Shown here: positions 24,738 through 32,941 of the stretch, piece by piece
How positions within the stretch are numbered: the stretch's first letter is position 1
Layout: each line of letters begins with the position of its first letter
Assembly: GCA_034422835.1 (NCBI GenBank)
Contig: DAOUJJ010000004.1
Span: forward strand, 8,582-72,581
Direction of reading: 5' to 3'
Origin: VXMO01 sp034422835
Lineage (GTDB): Bacteria; Chloroflexota; Dehalococcoidia; UBA6926
DNA length: 64,000 bases
Position numbers and translations under genes: made by a program
Notes under the pieces: generated by a model
What the model was told of the DNA's origin: nothing
Seen by the model: the letters and a program-made list of their open reading frames with translations, nothing else
The model's database searches: none

Positions 24738-25999
24738 CGGCCGCTCATGCCAAAACGTGGGAAGGATTCCGCAAAAATATTGAGAATCACTACCGGAACG
24801 TCGTTGCTATAAGCACGGCGGCAGGGTCTGGCGTCTCGATGTCTGCCGATACCGGCATACAGGAAATGCTGTTGGTCGCTACCAAGCGGCAGGCCGTTCC
24901 TGTGAATCAACCACAGGAAGCGGGCGATAAGGCGATTACCTGCGTCAACCTGACCGCGACATTTGAAACGAAAGTAGAAGCCAAGATGTTCGCGGACGCT
25001 ATTAGGCACGCGCTCGCTAGTGGAAGCGAGTCGGGTGAGATAGTCGTTGGCGATGTGGTTGGTACCTACCGCAAGATGTCAGGACTCGGTGATGGCCAAC
25101 CATGGTCTGCTTTGGGCACGAGCGGCGGCTACACAACACTGGTTGCCCAGGCAACATCCGGCAATGCTTGGAACCCGGCCACGGGGAATGTCACTCCCTA
25201 TGCTCTGCCGATGACTACCCTAAGTGGTGTGTCGGGCCATGGCCCGACACACCACTTGCTGGGATGTCTCCCAGCAAGTCGTGATCCGCGCGGTGCTTTT
25301 ACTATGCATCCGGTCAAAGATGCGACAAGCCGTGAGAACCCGTCCCTATGGACTCATGAAGCGTCCATTCAGAACTCAATGACTTGCGCGCCGACGCACT
25401 ACGGCATCCCGCGTAGCAATGCTGCTGAGGCCGAGAGAAGGCTAAAATCCGCAAGGAAGTTCCATTTGGCGCGGAATCTACGCATGAGTGCCCAAGCGAT
25501 AGCGGTTGCATACACTGAGGAGCCGTCGATGGGCGGTAGGTCATGGACAACGCTGGAAGCCGAAGGGGCGACTGCCGAGGCGATTGCCCTGTATTTGAAT
25601 AGTACCTATGGGCTGTTGATTCGAACAGGGTATGGACAGTCGACGGACTTGGGGCGTTCTCCAATACAAATTAGAGCGATTGATGGACATCCAATACCTG
25701 ACTTTACCGCTGACACTGAAGAAGGTAAGGCAGCCCGCCACATAGCCCACGAGAACTTTGACCGGCTGCGCAAGCTCAAGCTGAACCGTATCGCCCTGAG
25801 CGCGATCGATAAGAACCGCGCGGAGATAGACCGCGTGGTAACCCTCATGCTTGGCATCGAGTGGAACCCGCAAACCGAGAACATGCTCGATTCATGGCGC
25901 AGGCTGATGTGCCTCCAACCGGCCGTGAACGCCAACAACAAGCAGACACTCAAGACGTTGGCGGAGGCGGGGATCAAGGGGTGGGTTTGGGACGTTTAG
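24701..25999 (+). CDS. Adenine-specific DNA methyltransferase, C-terminal part (frameshifted gene)
   Basis: This frame continues the methyltransferase at 23106 after the shift near 24710-24730. VLPLTAAHAKTWEGFRKNIE, then SADTGIQEMLLVATKR are the regions that follow the catalytic motif in large DNA methyltransferases. The C-terminal 250 residues would be the target-recognition part. The ATG at 24701 is probably not a true start. Codons 25222-25279 encode SGVSGHGPTHHLLGCLPASR across a perfect palindrome and a second hairpin. No downstream specificity or restriction gene is present. Confidence 0.7.
   Translation: MGRAPHGKVLPLTAAHAKTWEGFRKNIENHYRNVVAISTAAGSGVSMSADTGIQEMLLVATKRQAVPVNQPQEAGDKAITCVNLTATFETKVEAKMFADAIRHALASGSESGEIVVGDVVGTYRKMSGLGDGQPWSALGTSGGYTTLVAQATSGNAWNPATGNVTPYALPMTTLSGVSGHGPTHHLLGCLPASRDPRGAFTMHPVKDATSRENPSLWTHEASIQNSMTCAPTHYGIPRSNAAEAERRLKSARKFHLARNLRMSAQAIAVAYTEEPSMGGRSWTTLEAEGATAEAIALYLNSTYGLLIRTGYGQSTDLGRSPIQIRAIDGHPIPDFTADTEEGKAARHIAHENFDRLRKLKLNRIALSAIDKNRAEIDRVVTLMLGIEWNPQTENMLDSWRRLMCLQPAVNANNKQTLKTLAEAGIKGWVWDV
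25222..25279. repeat. 36-base perfect palindrome abutting a second perfect hairpin, inside the methyltransferase
   Basis: Bases 25222-25257 read identically on both strands (centre GGGCCATGGCCC; arms AAGTGGTGTGTC and GACACACCACTT). Overlapping it, ACTTGCTGGGA (25254-25264) and TCCCAGCAAGT (25269-25279) pair perfectly around TGTC. Both lie in open reading frame. Two adjacent perfect palindromes are unlikely by chance in coding sequence and suggest template-switch copying. Confidence 0.9.
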
Positions 26000-26012
26000 G
26001 TCAGGCAATTTG

Positions 26013-26348
26013 CTATCTACACTCATCTATTATCCGCTTGAGTTCGATTACAGCTAGAATCACTAACCCGGCCACAAATCCTATAGCGCCAGCAAATATG
26101 GCCGTCATAACCCCTTCCACCGGACCGTCCTTTGCAAGGTCGATTCCCTCAAACCTTTGGTAGGCCTCTCCCAGAATCCCCGGGCCCACAGCGGCTGCCA
26201 AGAAAACGCCGATGGCTGCCAATAAGATCAAGCCAAGCAAATTAAAACGCTTCTTCAACTCATCACCCGAGGCTAACCCGATAAAAGTACCAATTACAAA
26301 GCCAACTAGAGTGACTGCCAAGAAGACCAGTAGCGCGTCAATGGACAC
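26013..26348 (-). CDS. Small three-helix membrane protein
   Basis: The 111-residue protein has hydrophobic segments at VFLAVTLVGFVIGTFIGLA, LLGLILLAAIGVFLAAAVG and VMTAIFAGAIGFVAGLVILA. No family was recognised. The frame is open to ATG 26420, but that adds a basic leader. GTG 26348 has an AAAGGGG ribosome site and starts directly before the first helix (VSIDALLVFL). It converges on the methyltransferase with 13 bases between them. Confidence 0.55.
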   Translation of the reverse strand: MSIDALLVFLAVTLVGFVIGTFIGLASGDELKKRFNLLGLILLAAIGVFLAAAVGPGILGEAYQRFEGIDLAKDGPVEGVMTAIFAGAIGFVAGLVILAVIELKRIIDECR

Positions 26349-26439
26349 TCTGATTCCCCTTTCTGCCTTCGCCGCGCTCCGTGCGTCCGTTCTGTTACGT
26401 CGATCAAGAATAGCACGCACGTGCGGTCAGGCCAAACCA

Positions 26440-26723
26440 AGTGGAATCCTTAGATTCCTCGACTGCGCTCGGAATGACATGTATATGAGTGTGAGTGGCG
26501 ATACGGGGTTTGCTTGCGCTCCTAGTTCTGGATTCCCGCTTTCGCGGGAATGACGGAGGGGGGCGGGAATGACGGAGGGGGAGTCCCGATGGATTCCGGC
26601 TTCCGCCGGAATGAGGGGAGGGGTATGGCCCTTCGACGGGCTCAGGGTGACCCTTCGACTACGCTCAGGGCGAGCGGTGGGGGCACCCCCACCCTGGCCC
26701 TCCCCCATCGAGGGGGAGGGGAT
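26440..26723. repeat. Dense intergenic cluster of repeat families A, B, C and D
   Basis: No gene is visible between 26349 and 26723. The stretch carries family C (26446-26480), family A (26529-26556 and diverged 26591-26615), two head-to-tail family B elements (26632-26672, CCCTTCGACGGGCTCAGG and CCCTTCGACTACGCTCAGG) and family D (CCTCCCCCATCGAGGGGGAG, 26695-26722). Confidence 0.8.
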
Positions 26724-28523
26724 TCAGGCGGGTCTGAACCTGTTGACGATGGGGAGGCGGCGGTCTTTGCCGAAGGCGCGTTCGGTTATCTTGACCCCGG
26801 GGGCGGCCTGCCGACGCTTGTATTCACTTATGTCTACCAAACGGGTGACGCGGGCGACGACGTCCGGATCGAAGCCCAGGCGCTCTATCATCTCCGCGGG
26901 TGAGCAGTCGCGCTCCACGTAGGCTTCAAGTACAGGATCAAGCACGTCGTAGGGCGGCAGGGAGTCCTCATCGAGCTGGTTCTCACGCAGTTCAGCGGTT
27001 GGGGGGCGGTCGATGATTTCCTGCGGGATGATGTCTCGCCCGGCCTGCTGGTTGCGCCAGTTGGCGAGTTCATACACGAGGGTCTTGGGCACGTCCTTGA
27101 TGACGGCGAAGCCGCCTGCCATATCGCCGTACAGGGTGGCGTAGCCGGTGGCGTATTCGCTCTTGTTGCCGGTTGCGAGCACGATGCGGCCGAACTTGTT
27201 TGAGATGGCCATGAGGATGTTGCCGCGGGCGCGGGCCTGCAGGTTCTCTTCAGCGACGCCTTCCTGCGTGCCTTCGAACAGATGGGAAAGGCCGTCCCGG
27301 TAGGCCGTGGCCATGTCCTCGATTGCGATGACCTCAAAACCGATGCCGAAGTTCTCACAGAGGGCCTGCGCGTCCGTGACGCTCCTGTCTGCCGTGTACC
27401 TGGAGGGCATCCCGACGCAGAGGACGTTTTCAGGGCCGAGGGCATCGGCGGCGACGGCGGCGGTGAGGGCGGAATCGATGCCCCCGGAGAGGCCGATGAC
27501 AACCTGCGAGAAACCGCTTTTCCGAACATAATCCTGCGTCCCCTTGACCAAGGCGTTATAGACCTCTTCGACGGGGCCCATGGGGGTCGGCATGGCGTTC
27601 GCGTGGTGTGTTTCAGATAGGGCCCTGCGGGTTGCCCCCTGCTCTTGCTGCTCAGTTACGGAAACCGCAAGCGGATGCGCCCAAATCGCGTTCTCCTGGT
27701 CGATTTTCGCGGTCTGGGACACAGCATCCGCCTCGACGAACGGCAGGTCGGCGAGGAGAAGATCGTCCTCAAACTGTCGGCCCGCGGAAATCGTCTTGCC
27801 GCTCGGGTCGAAGATCATGCTCGCGCCATCGAAAACAAGCTCGTCCTGTCCCCCAACCATATTGACGTAGCAGAGGAAGATGCCGTTGGCGGCGGCGCGG
27901 TCGCTGAGCATGGCCTCTCGCACGGCGCGCTTGCCGCGGTAGTAGGGGGAGCCGTTGATGTTGATGATCACCTGCGCGCCGGCGGCTTTCTGGACGTTGG
28001 TGGGGCCGTGCTCAAACCAGATGTCCTCGCAGACGTTGACGCCGATGCGGGCGCCGCCGATCTCATAGACGGGGCAGACATCGCCGGAGGCGAAGTAGCG
28101 CTCTTCGTCAAAGACGCTGTAGTTGGGAAGGAAGATCTTGCGGTAGATGTCGATGAGTTTGCCGTCGTGGATGACGGCGGCGGCATTGTAAAGGGCGGCG
28201 GGATTTGTGGCGCGTTCGGGGATGCCGACGACGACGGTGATGCCGGTGGAGGCTTCTACAACCTCCCCGAGGGCCTGTTGGGCAGCTTCAAGGAAGGAAT
28301 CTTTGTAGAGGAGATCCTCCGGCGGGTAGCCGGTGATGCAGAGTTCCGGGAAGGCGACGAGGTCCGCGTGCGCTTCTCGGGCGCGTTTGATGTGGTCGAT
28401 GATCAGGCGGGTATTGCCGTCGATATCGCCGACGGTGGGGTTCACCTGGGCGAGGGCGACGCGGAAGGGGGGCGTCGCGCCCCTGTCCCCTTCGCTTGCC
28501 TGTTCTCTCGTCGGATTGGCCAT
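26724..28523 (-). CDS. nadE: Glutamine-hydrolysing NAD+ synthetase
   Basis: The 599-residue two-domain enzyme converts deamido-NAD to NAD using glutamine. The N-terminal nitrilase-fold glutaminase has its Glu-Lys-Cys triad in FPELCITGYPPEDLL, RKIFLPNY and VCEDIWF. The C-terminal synthetase has the ATP loop GLSGGIDSALTAAV and ATGNKSEYATGYATLYGDMAG. The frame continues upstream to 28664, but ATG 28523 gives the usual short leader before FRVALAQVNPTVGD. The gene stands alone; the divergent neighbour is the DUF5678-like gene. Confidence 0.93.
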   Translation of the reverse strand: MANPTREQASEGDRGATPPFRVALAQVNPTVGDIDGNTRLIIDHIKRAREAHADLVAFPELCITGYPPEDLLYKDSFLEAAQQALGEVVEASTGITVVVGIPERATNPAALYNAAAVIHDGKLIDIYRKIFLPNYSVFDEERYFASGDVCPVYEIGGARIGVNVCEDIWFEHGPTNVQKAAGAQVIININGSPYYRGKRAVREAMLSDRAAANGIFLCYVNMVGGQDELVFDGASMIFDPSGKTISAGRQFEDDLLLADLPFVEADAVSQTAKIDQENAIWAHPLAVSVTEQQEQGATRRALSETHHANAMPTPMGPVEEVYNALVKGTQDYVRKSGFSQVVIGLSGGIDSALTAAVAADALGPENVLCVGMPSRYTADRSVTDAQALCENFGIGFEVIAIEDMATAYRDGLSHLFEGTQEGVAEENLQARARGNILMAISNKFGRIVLATGNKSEYATGYATLYGDMAGGFAVIKDVPKTLVYELANWRNQQAGRDIIPQEIIDRPPTAELRENQLDEDSLPPYDVLDPVLEAYVERDCSPAEMIERLGFDPDVVARVTRLVDISEYKRRQAAPGVKITERAFGKDRRLPIVNRFRPA

Positions 28524-28647
28524 GGGACAAGTATAGGGGCGGTAGTGACGGAGGGGTGGCCGATAGGTATCATAGCTGCGGTAAGGTAGTGATAGACAGC
28601 GTCTATTGGTTTGCGAGTGGGGAATACGGACGCACACGGAGGGCACA

Positions 28648-28896
28648 ATGACTAGCGTGCTCAAGAAAGAATTTGACTACTATCGCGCCCATCAGGATGA
28701 GATGGTTGCCAAGTATGATGGCAAGGTAATTGCCATCAAGGATGGCGAGGTGCTCGGCGTGTTCGAGAATGATCTTGCCGCCGTTACGGAAACAAAGAAG
28801 ACGCATGAATTGGGAACCTTCCTCGTTCAGCGGGTGAGCGAGGGGGATGAGGCATACACCGCGACAATTGTCTCTCCTAGCGTGGTGGTCTCATAG
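28648..28896 (+). CDS. DUF5678-like small protein
   Basis: The 82-residue protein has FDYYRAHQDEMVAKYDGKVI, then AIKDGEVLGVFEND and a C-terminal beta segment. This is the single-domain DUF5678 pattern, of unknown function. Ribosome site GGAGG lies 5 bases before ATG 28648. It precedes a retropepsin-like gene, and the two appear to form a small unit: its stop (28894-28896) falls inside the open frame of the protease. Confidence 0.6.
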   Translation: MTSVLKKEFDYYRAHQDEMVAKYDGKVIAIKDGEVLGVFENDLAAVTETKKTHELGTFLVQRVSEGDEAYTATIVSPSVVVS

Positions 28897-28979
28897 TTCA
28901 GCGGATAGAACCTCGTAGTTTCACGATTGCCTCCACCGGAGGCCTCCTCAACGTCCTGCGGAGTAGTTGTCACATTTCA

Positions 28980-29447
28980 ATGGCCTGGGACCCAAAGGGT
29001 GACGAACCTGAGCCGCAATTGAGTGCATTCGAAGCGATATGGGACACCGGGGCGACCGCAAGTATGGTGACTCAACGAGTTGTCGACGCTTGTGGTTTGA
29101 AGCCGATTGGAACTACTGCCATCTCTCATGCCCAAGGGACGACCGAGGATGTAGACATATTTCTAGTCAACATTGTCTTGCCAAACATGGTGAGGTTTCC
29201 GGGGGTTCGCGTTGCACAAGCTATCCTACCCAACGTTGACGTGTTGCTTGGAATGGACATCATCAGTCAAGGGGATTTTGCCATTACGAATTCGGATGGC
29301 AACACGAAATTCTCCTTCCGGATTCCGTCTCAAGCCAATATCGACTTTGTGGCAGAAGACGGTAGGAACAATGTTCTGGGCAGACAGTCGCGGCCTTCAG
29401 AATCTACTCGTCAGAAAAATCGACGGCAACGACGTAAGAAGAGGTAG
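28980..29447 (+). CDS. Retropepsin-like aspartic protease domain protein
   Basis: The 155-residue protein has the single-chain retropepsin motif IWDTGATASMVT (catalytic Asp-Thr-Gly) and the matching hydrophobic-Gly segment DVLLGMDIISQGDFAITN. The C-terminus is strongly basic (RQKNRRQRRKKR). Such domains work as homodimers. The frame stays open upstream to 28881 and reads FTIASTGGLLNVLRSSCHIS directly before Met, which looks like genuine protein. No ATG, GTG or TTG exists in that stretch, so either translation starts at this ATG or the true start is non-standard or lost. It lies directly downstream of the DUF5678-like gene. Confidence 0.65.
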   Translation: MAWDPKGDEPEPQLSAFEAIWDTGATASMVTQRVVDACGLKPIGTTAISHAQGTTEDVDIFLVNIVLPNMVRFPGVRVAQAILPNVDVLLGMDIISQGDFAITNSDGNTKFSFRIPSQANIDFVAEDGRNNVLGRQSRPSESTRQKNRRQRRKKR

Positions 29448-29464
29448 TTTCACCAGGAGCTGAG

Positions 29465-29600
29465 ACTATCCCCCACCCTAACCTTCCCCCACAAGGGGGG
29501 AGGGGATTTTCCTGGGTGGTGGTACGAGGTTTGGTTGCATGGTTGAGGCTTTAGATTCTTCGGCTCCGCTGCGCTGCGCTCAGAATGACATGATGGGCGT
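29465..29600. repeat. Intergenic repeats, families D and C
   Basis: The 286-base gap 29448-29733 holds a family D palindrome (CCTTCCCCCACAAGGGGGGA, about 29484-29503) and a diverged family C element (TTAGATTCTTCGGCTCCGCT, 29550-29590). Two GGAA(C/G)..CCCGGGCGTTGGAG-like units follow near 29668-29717. No gene was seen. Confidence 0.65.
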
Positions 29601-29733
29601 TGCGGATGTTGGGATAATGAACAGGATTACGAAGTATTATTGAGATACTGCTTCGGCAGTTTGGGGAGGAACAGTCCCAGGCGTTGGAGCCGGAAGGGAG
29701 AACAATCCCGGGCGTTGGAGAGAGGTAAGATCG

Positions 29734-30318
29734 ATGCCTCAGGCCTTGAAATCGTCGGTTGCCTTGCTGCCTGTCATCGTCGTCTTGCTCGCCGTTGTCT
29801 TTTTTCTGATCTATCGATCGTCCGGTGAGGAGGCCCCGCGTGACGTCGGAGCGAGGGCTTCGGCAGCCCTCGTTTCGCAGGAAGGCGAGTCAGTCGGATC
29901 CGTAACGTTTATGCAGACGGCATCGGGCGTTCTGGTGGCAGCTACGGTGGAAGAACTTTCTCCTGGGGGTCACGCATTCATTATCCATTCGGTGGGCGCG
30001 TGCACACCCGATTTCAATGCGGCCGGCGACCATTTCAATCCCGAGGATGTTGAACACGGCTTTATTCATTCAAGCTGGCGCAGATCATCCGGCGCGGCGC
30101 ACGGCGGCGACTTGCCCAATATCTACGCGGCTGCCGACGGCTCCGCCCGCGCTGACTTCCTTACCGATGGTGTCACCCTGGACACCGGGAAGGACCACTC
30201 TCTCTTCGATGCCGACGGCTCCGCAATCATCGTGCATGAGAAGCCGGACACATACGGGGCGGGTGAGGCCGATACAGGCGCTCGCGTGGCCTGCGGTGTA
30301 ATTGAGCCTGAGCGTTAG
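29734..30318 (+). CDS. Cu/Zn superoxide dismutase-like membrane-anchored protein lacking one copper ligand
   Basis: The 194-residue protein has an N-terminal anchor (VALLPVIVVLLAVVFFLIY) and a SodC fold outside the membrane. Most of the family core is present: AGDHFNP (bridging His100), AAHGGDLPNI (zinc His123, Asp126), VHEKPDTYG (copper His168) and GARVACGVI with the guiding Arg and disulfide Cys. In the first copper motif, GGHAFIIHSVGAC, the residue equivalent to His46 of SodC is Ile83, so only three of four copper ligands remain. It may bind zinc only, as in SodC-like proteins lacking dismutase activity, or bind copper weakly. It stands alone between repeat-filled gaps. Confidence 0.8.
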   Translation: MPQALKSSVALLPVIVVLLAVVFFLIYRSSGEEAPRDVGARASAALVSQEGESVGSVTFMQTASGVLVAATVEELSPGGHAFIIHSVGACTPDFNAAGDHFNPEDVEHGFIHSSWRRSSGAAHGGDLPNIYAAADGSARADFLTDGVTLDTGKDHSLFDADGSAIIVHEKPDTYGAGEADTGARVACGVIEPER

Positions 30319-30399
30319 GCAGTGCCTACAGCCAAGGCTCGCGCTCAGAGGTAATTGGCCTACTCGGTTGCGATCCGCGTTCCGGCTCCCGCGGGGAAT

Positions 30400-30600
30400 A
30401 GAGGCTCTGGATTCTTCGCTGCGCTCAGAATGACAGAGGGGATAGGCGGCGCTGTGCGCCGCACTGGATTCCCGGGTCGAGCCCGGGAATGCCCGGGGTG
30501 GGTGCTGTCCACTCATGCCCTTTGGCGGGCTCAGGGCGAACGCGCGCGGCTCCACAGTAGTCATTCAGGAGTATCATTAATGTGGGATGGTCGAAGGGTT
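30400..30600. repeat. Intergenic repeat cluster
   Basis: The gap 30319-30633 has no convincing gene, although one frame is open through it. It holds family C (GATTCTTCGCTGCGCTCAGA, 30408-30432), a GC-rich relative of family A (GGATTCCCGGGTCGAGCCCG, 30463-30491) and a family B relative (CCCTTTGGCGGGCTCAGGGC, about 30518-30540). Confidence 0.65.
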
Positions 30601-30633
30601 CGGCCATCAGCGCGGGAAAAGGAAGTGAATGCC

Positions 30634-31410
30634 GTGCATATCATTCGGATACGCGCCTCGGCGCACGGCGCGCTCATAAGCGCTCTCTTGATTTCAGTTC
30701 TTCTCATTGGCGCATGCTTCAGCCCAGATGGCGAGCAGCCGTCGCCCGTCCCGGCGACGGCAACTCCCACACCGACGGTTTCACAGGAACCCACGCCTGA
30801 GCCAACCGCAATACCGCAATCGACAGCATCTCCACCTGCAACCATCGTTCCAACACCAATCCCCTCCACGCCCACCGCTTTACCGGAGGCGGAGGAGTGG
30901 TGGACGGTGGCAGAATCGACCTGGAACGATACGTTTGAGGTGACGCTGGAGATTTTCGGCGCGTCACGCATTACAACGCAGACGGAGCTTCGTGTGAGGA
31001 CACGGCTGCGGAACGTGTCCGACGACGAGAGCACGTATATCAGGTGGAGCCAATACGACCCGGCGGTCTCCACGTGGATTGTGCTGCCGAGCGGCCCGCC
31101 GCCCGCAGACCCCCGGGTGAGGCGGGCCGTGCGTCTCATCCAGTTGTGGGCGGAGGGCGATCCCACTCCGTCCCTCAGTTCTTTCCCGGAGGTCCAGGCG
31201 GACACCCTGGACGCGGGTGATGACATCGAACGGGAGGCTTCGTGGGACCTGACGGTTCGCGGGGATTCTGCGGGTACGCGGGCGCCCGCGCCGGACGGGG
31301 TCTATAAGGTGCGGGCTGATTTCTATCCGCGTGGCGGCAATGAGATTCCGGGTTTGCCTGAGATCTTGTTGGAGTTTCCCATTACGTTGGATAGAGGTAT
31401 TGGGGGTTAG
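30634..31410 (+). CDS. Lipoprotein with Thr/Pro linker and BsuPI-like domain
   Basis: The protein of about 258 residues has a signal peptide with lipobox LLIGAC and a long Thr/Pro/Ser-rich linker (about residues 40-85). Its C-terminal beta-sandwich (LEIFGASRITTQTELRVRTR to VYKVRADFYPRGG) resembles BsuPI-type inhibitor or binding domains. Start choice: GTG 30634 is 8 bases from an AGGAAG ribosome site; GTG 30625 is too close. The longer frame back to 30355 runs through repeats and is rejected. Role unknown; probably surface-exposed. Confidence 0.65.
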   Translation: MHIIRIRASAHGALISALLISVLLIGACFSPDGEQPSPVPATATPTPTVSQEPTPEPTAIPQSTASPPATIVPTPIPSTPTALPEAEEWWTVAESTWNDTFEVTLEIFGASRITTQTELRVRTRLRNVSDDESTYIRWSQYDPAVSTWIVLPSGPPPADPRVRRAVRLIQLWAEGDPTPSLSSFPEVQADTLDAGDDIEREASWDLTVRGDSAGTRAPAPDGVYKVRADFYPRGGNEIPGLPEILLEFPITLDRGIGG

Positions 31411-31419
31411 GCTTCCCCG

Positions 31420-31449
31420 CTCAGGCCCTTCGACAGGCTCAGGGTGAAC
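31420..31449. repeat. Family B repeat
   Basis: GCCCTTCGACAGGCTCAGGG then TGAACGG, between the stops of the convergent lipoprotein and FAD oxidase genes. The arms CCCT...AGGG and GAC...GCTC give an imperfect hairpin. Confidence 0.75.
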
Positions 31450-31454
31450 GGAGA

Positions 31455-32891
31455 TTAGTCCAGGAGTTTGGCGGGGTTCATGATGCCGGCGGGGTCAAGC
31501 GCGCTCTTGATGAAGCGGATGAGATGGACGCCGCCCTCGCCGAGTTCCCTGGGCAGCAGGTGCTTGAGACGAACCCCGACGCCGTGACAGTACTCGATGG
31601 TGCCGCCCAGATCGATGGCCTGATTGATCATCGCGTCTGAGGCTTCCCGGATGCGCTGCCAACCGTCCGGGCGGGATTCGGGATCGACGGCAATGATGGA
31701 GAACATCTCCGGCTCGCCCCAGATGGCGCATTCGACAACGTTCAGGCCGGCCTCTTCAAACGTCTTGATGGCAGCGAATCGTAGATCGAGCACCTTTGAG
31801 ATGGGGACGGCGGTGTGGATGTAGCTGCCTGCCCGTCCGCCGCGGTCGCGCCACGGGTGACGCTGGCCGGAGGCGCGAGCCTCCTTGTAGCGAAGGCCCG
31901 AGGCATGCCGATCCTCCCAGAACGATTGGGCAACCTCGGGGTCCAGCGCTCGCGCGCCGTAGGCGGAAACGATGTCCCAGACGACCTGCTCCTGGATATC
32001 GAGTTCCGCGGAGCCGCCCTCGAGGCTGAGGTGGAGCTGGGAGCGGCCGGGGCCGTCGGCGGTGATGGGCTGGCCGCCGGATTCCGACTCGTCCTCCTGG
32101 GCGAAATCGACCATGGCGGGGGTGAGTCCCTCGGTGAAGAGTCGCTCGATGGCGAAGAAACCCTGCTGGAAGCTATCGAACTCAAGGGCATAGTGGCGGC
32201 GCTCTTCGAGTTCCGGGTAGACGCGGATTGTCGCCTCGGTAATGACGCCGAATATACCCTCAGTGCCGATGAAGAGGCTCGTCATGTCCAGTCCGGCGGA
32301 CACAAGTGGACGCAGGTTGCGCGTGCGAACGATCTGACCGGTTGGCAGGACGACCTCAAGGCCGACGACCTGCCGCCCCATGGGGCCGTACTTGGCGGCG
32401 AGATAGCCAACGCCGTTGGTTGAGATCGCGCCGCCGACGGTTGCGACGGGCTGGCTCCATGGATCGTGGCCGACGAAATGGTTGGCGTGCTGGACGATTT
32501 CTTCAAGGTCGCCGAGGACGACACCAGGTTGAACGGTGGCCGTGCCGTCCTGGAGGCTGACGTCGATGATTTTGTCCAGCGAGGCCATGTCCAGCACGAT
32601 GGCGGGTTCGGTCGTCGACGCGCCGCCCATGACGCCGGTGCCGCCTCCGTAGGGAATGACGGGGACGCGGGCGGCGGTGGCGGCTTTCAGTATCGCGGCG
32701 ACGTGGGCGGTGGACTGCGGTTTGACGACGGCGAGGGGCGTCGCTTGTTCTCTCCCCTCTTCGGGGCGCGCAGGGATGGCGTCTTCGGCGTAGTCGGCGA
32801 GGACGGCGGCGTCGGTCAGGACGTTGTCCCGGCTGACGATCTGGTTGATCTCAAGAAGGAATTGGTTAAGGAACTGGTTGTTGGTGGTCAT
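31455..32891 (-). CDS. FAD-binding oxidoreductase (GlcD/FAD-linked oxidase family)
   Basis: The 478-residue flavoprotein has a PCMH-type FAD domain with the pyrophosphate-binding VIPYGGGTGVMGGASTTEP and QPVATVGGAISTNGVGYLAA. A C-terminal FAD-oxidase domain ends in HLIRFIKSALDPAGIMNPAK. Relatives oxidise 2-hydroxy acids such as glycolate or D-lactate; the substrate cannot be told from sequence. No iron-sulfur or second GlcD subunit is adjacent, so it probably passes electrons to a diffusible acceptor or oxygen. Confidence 0.85.
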   Translation of the reverse strand: MTTNNQFLNQFLLEINQIVSRDNVLTDAAVLADYAEDAIPARPEEGREQATPLAVVKPQSTAHVAAILKAATAARVPVIPYGGGTGVMGGASTTEPAIVLDMASLDKIIDVSLQDGTATVQPGVVLGDLEEIVQHANHFVGHDPWSQPVATVGGAISTNGVGYLAAKYGPMGRQVVGLEVVLPTGQIVRTRNLRPLVSAGLDMTSLFIGTEGIFGVITEATIRVYPELEERRHYALEFDSFQQGFFAIERLFTEGLTPAMVDFAQEDESESGGQPITADGPGRSQLHLSLEGGSAELDIQEQVVWDIVSAYGARALDPEVAQSFWEDRHASGLRYKEARASGQRHPWRDRGGRAGSYIHTAVPISKVLDLRFAAIKTFEEAGLNVVECAIWGEPEMFSIIAVDPESRPDGWQRIREASDAMINQAIDLGGTIEYCHGVGVRLKHLLPRELGEGGVHLIRFIKSALDPAGIMNPAKLLD

Positions 32892-32941
32892 GGTTTAGAT
32901 GGTACACGGTAGCTGCGCTACGGGGTTGGCGGTCGTGGGTG

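Noticed and set aside
26440..26723. CRISPR array
   Set aside because: The repeats are of several unrelated families, irregularly spaced and in mixed orientation, with no spacers of constant length.
27645..28589. Long open frame of 314 codons on the plus strand
   Set aside because: It is antisense to nadE, whose motifs are complete, and its translation shows no domain; this is a GC-bias shadow.
28886..28912. tRNA-like D-arm sequence (TAGTTCAGCGGATAGAAC)
   Set aside because: It resembles the 5' third of a tRNA, but no anticodon stem, T-loop (GTTCGA) or acceptor partner follows, and it overlaps coding frames.
30355..30633. N-terminal extension of the lipoprotein at 30634
   Set aside because: The extra codons translate family B, C and A-like repeats and would place the signal peptide in the middle of the protein.
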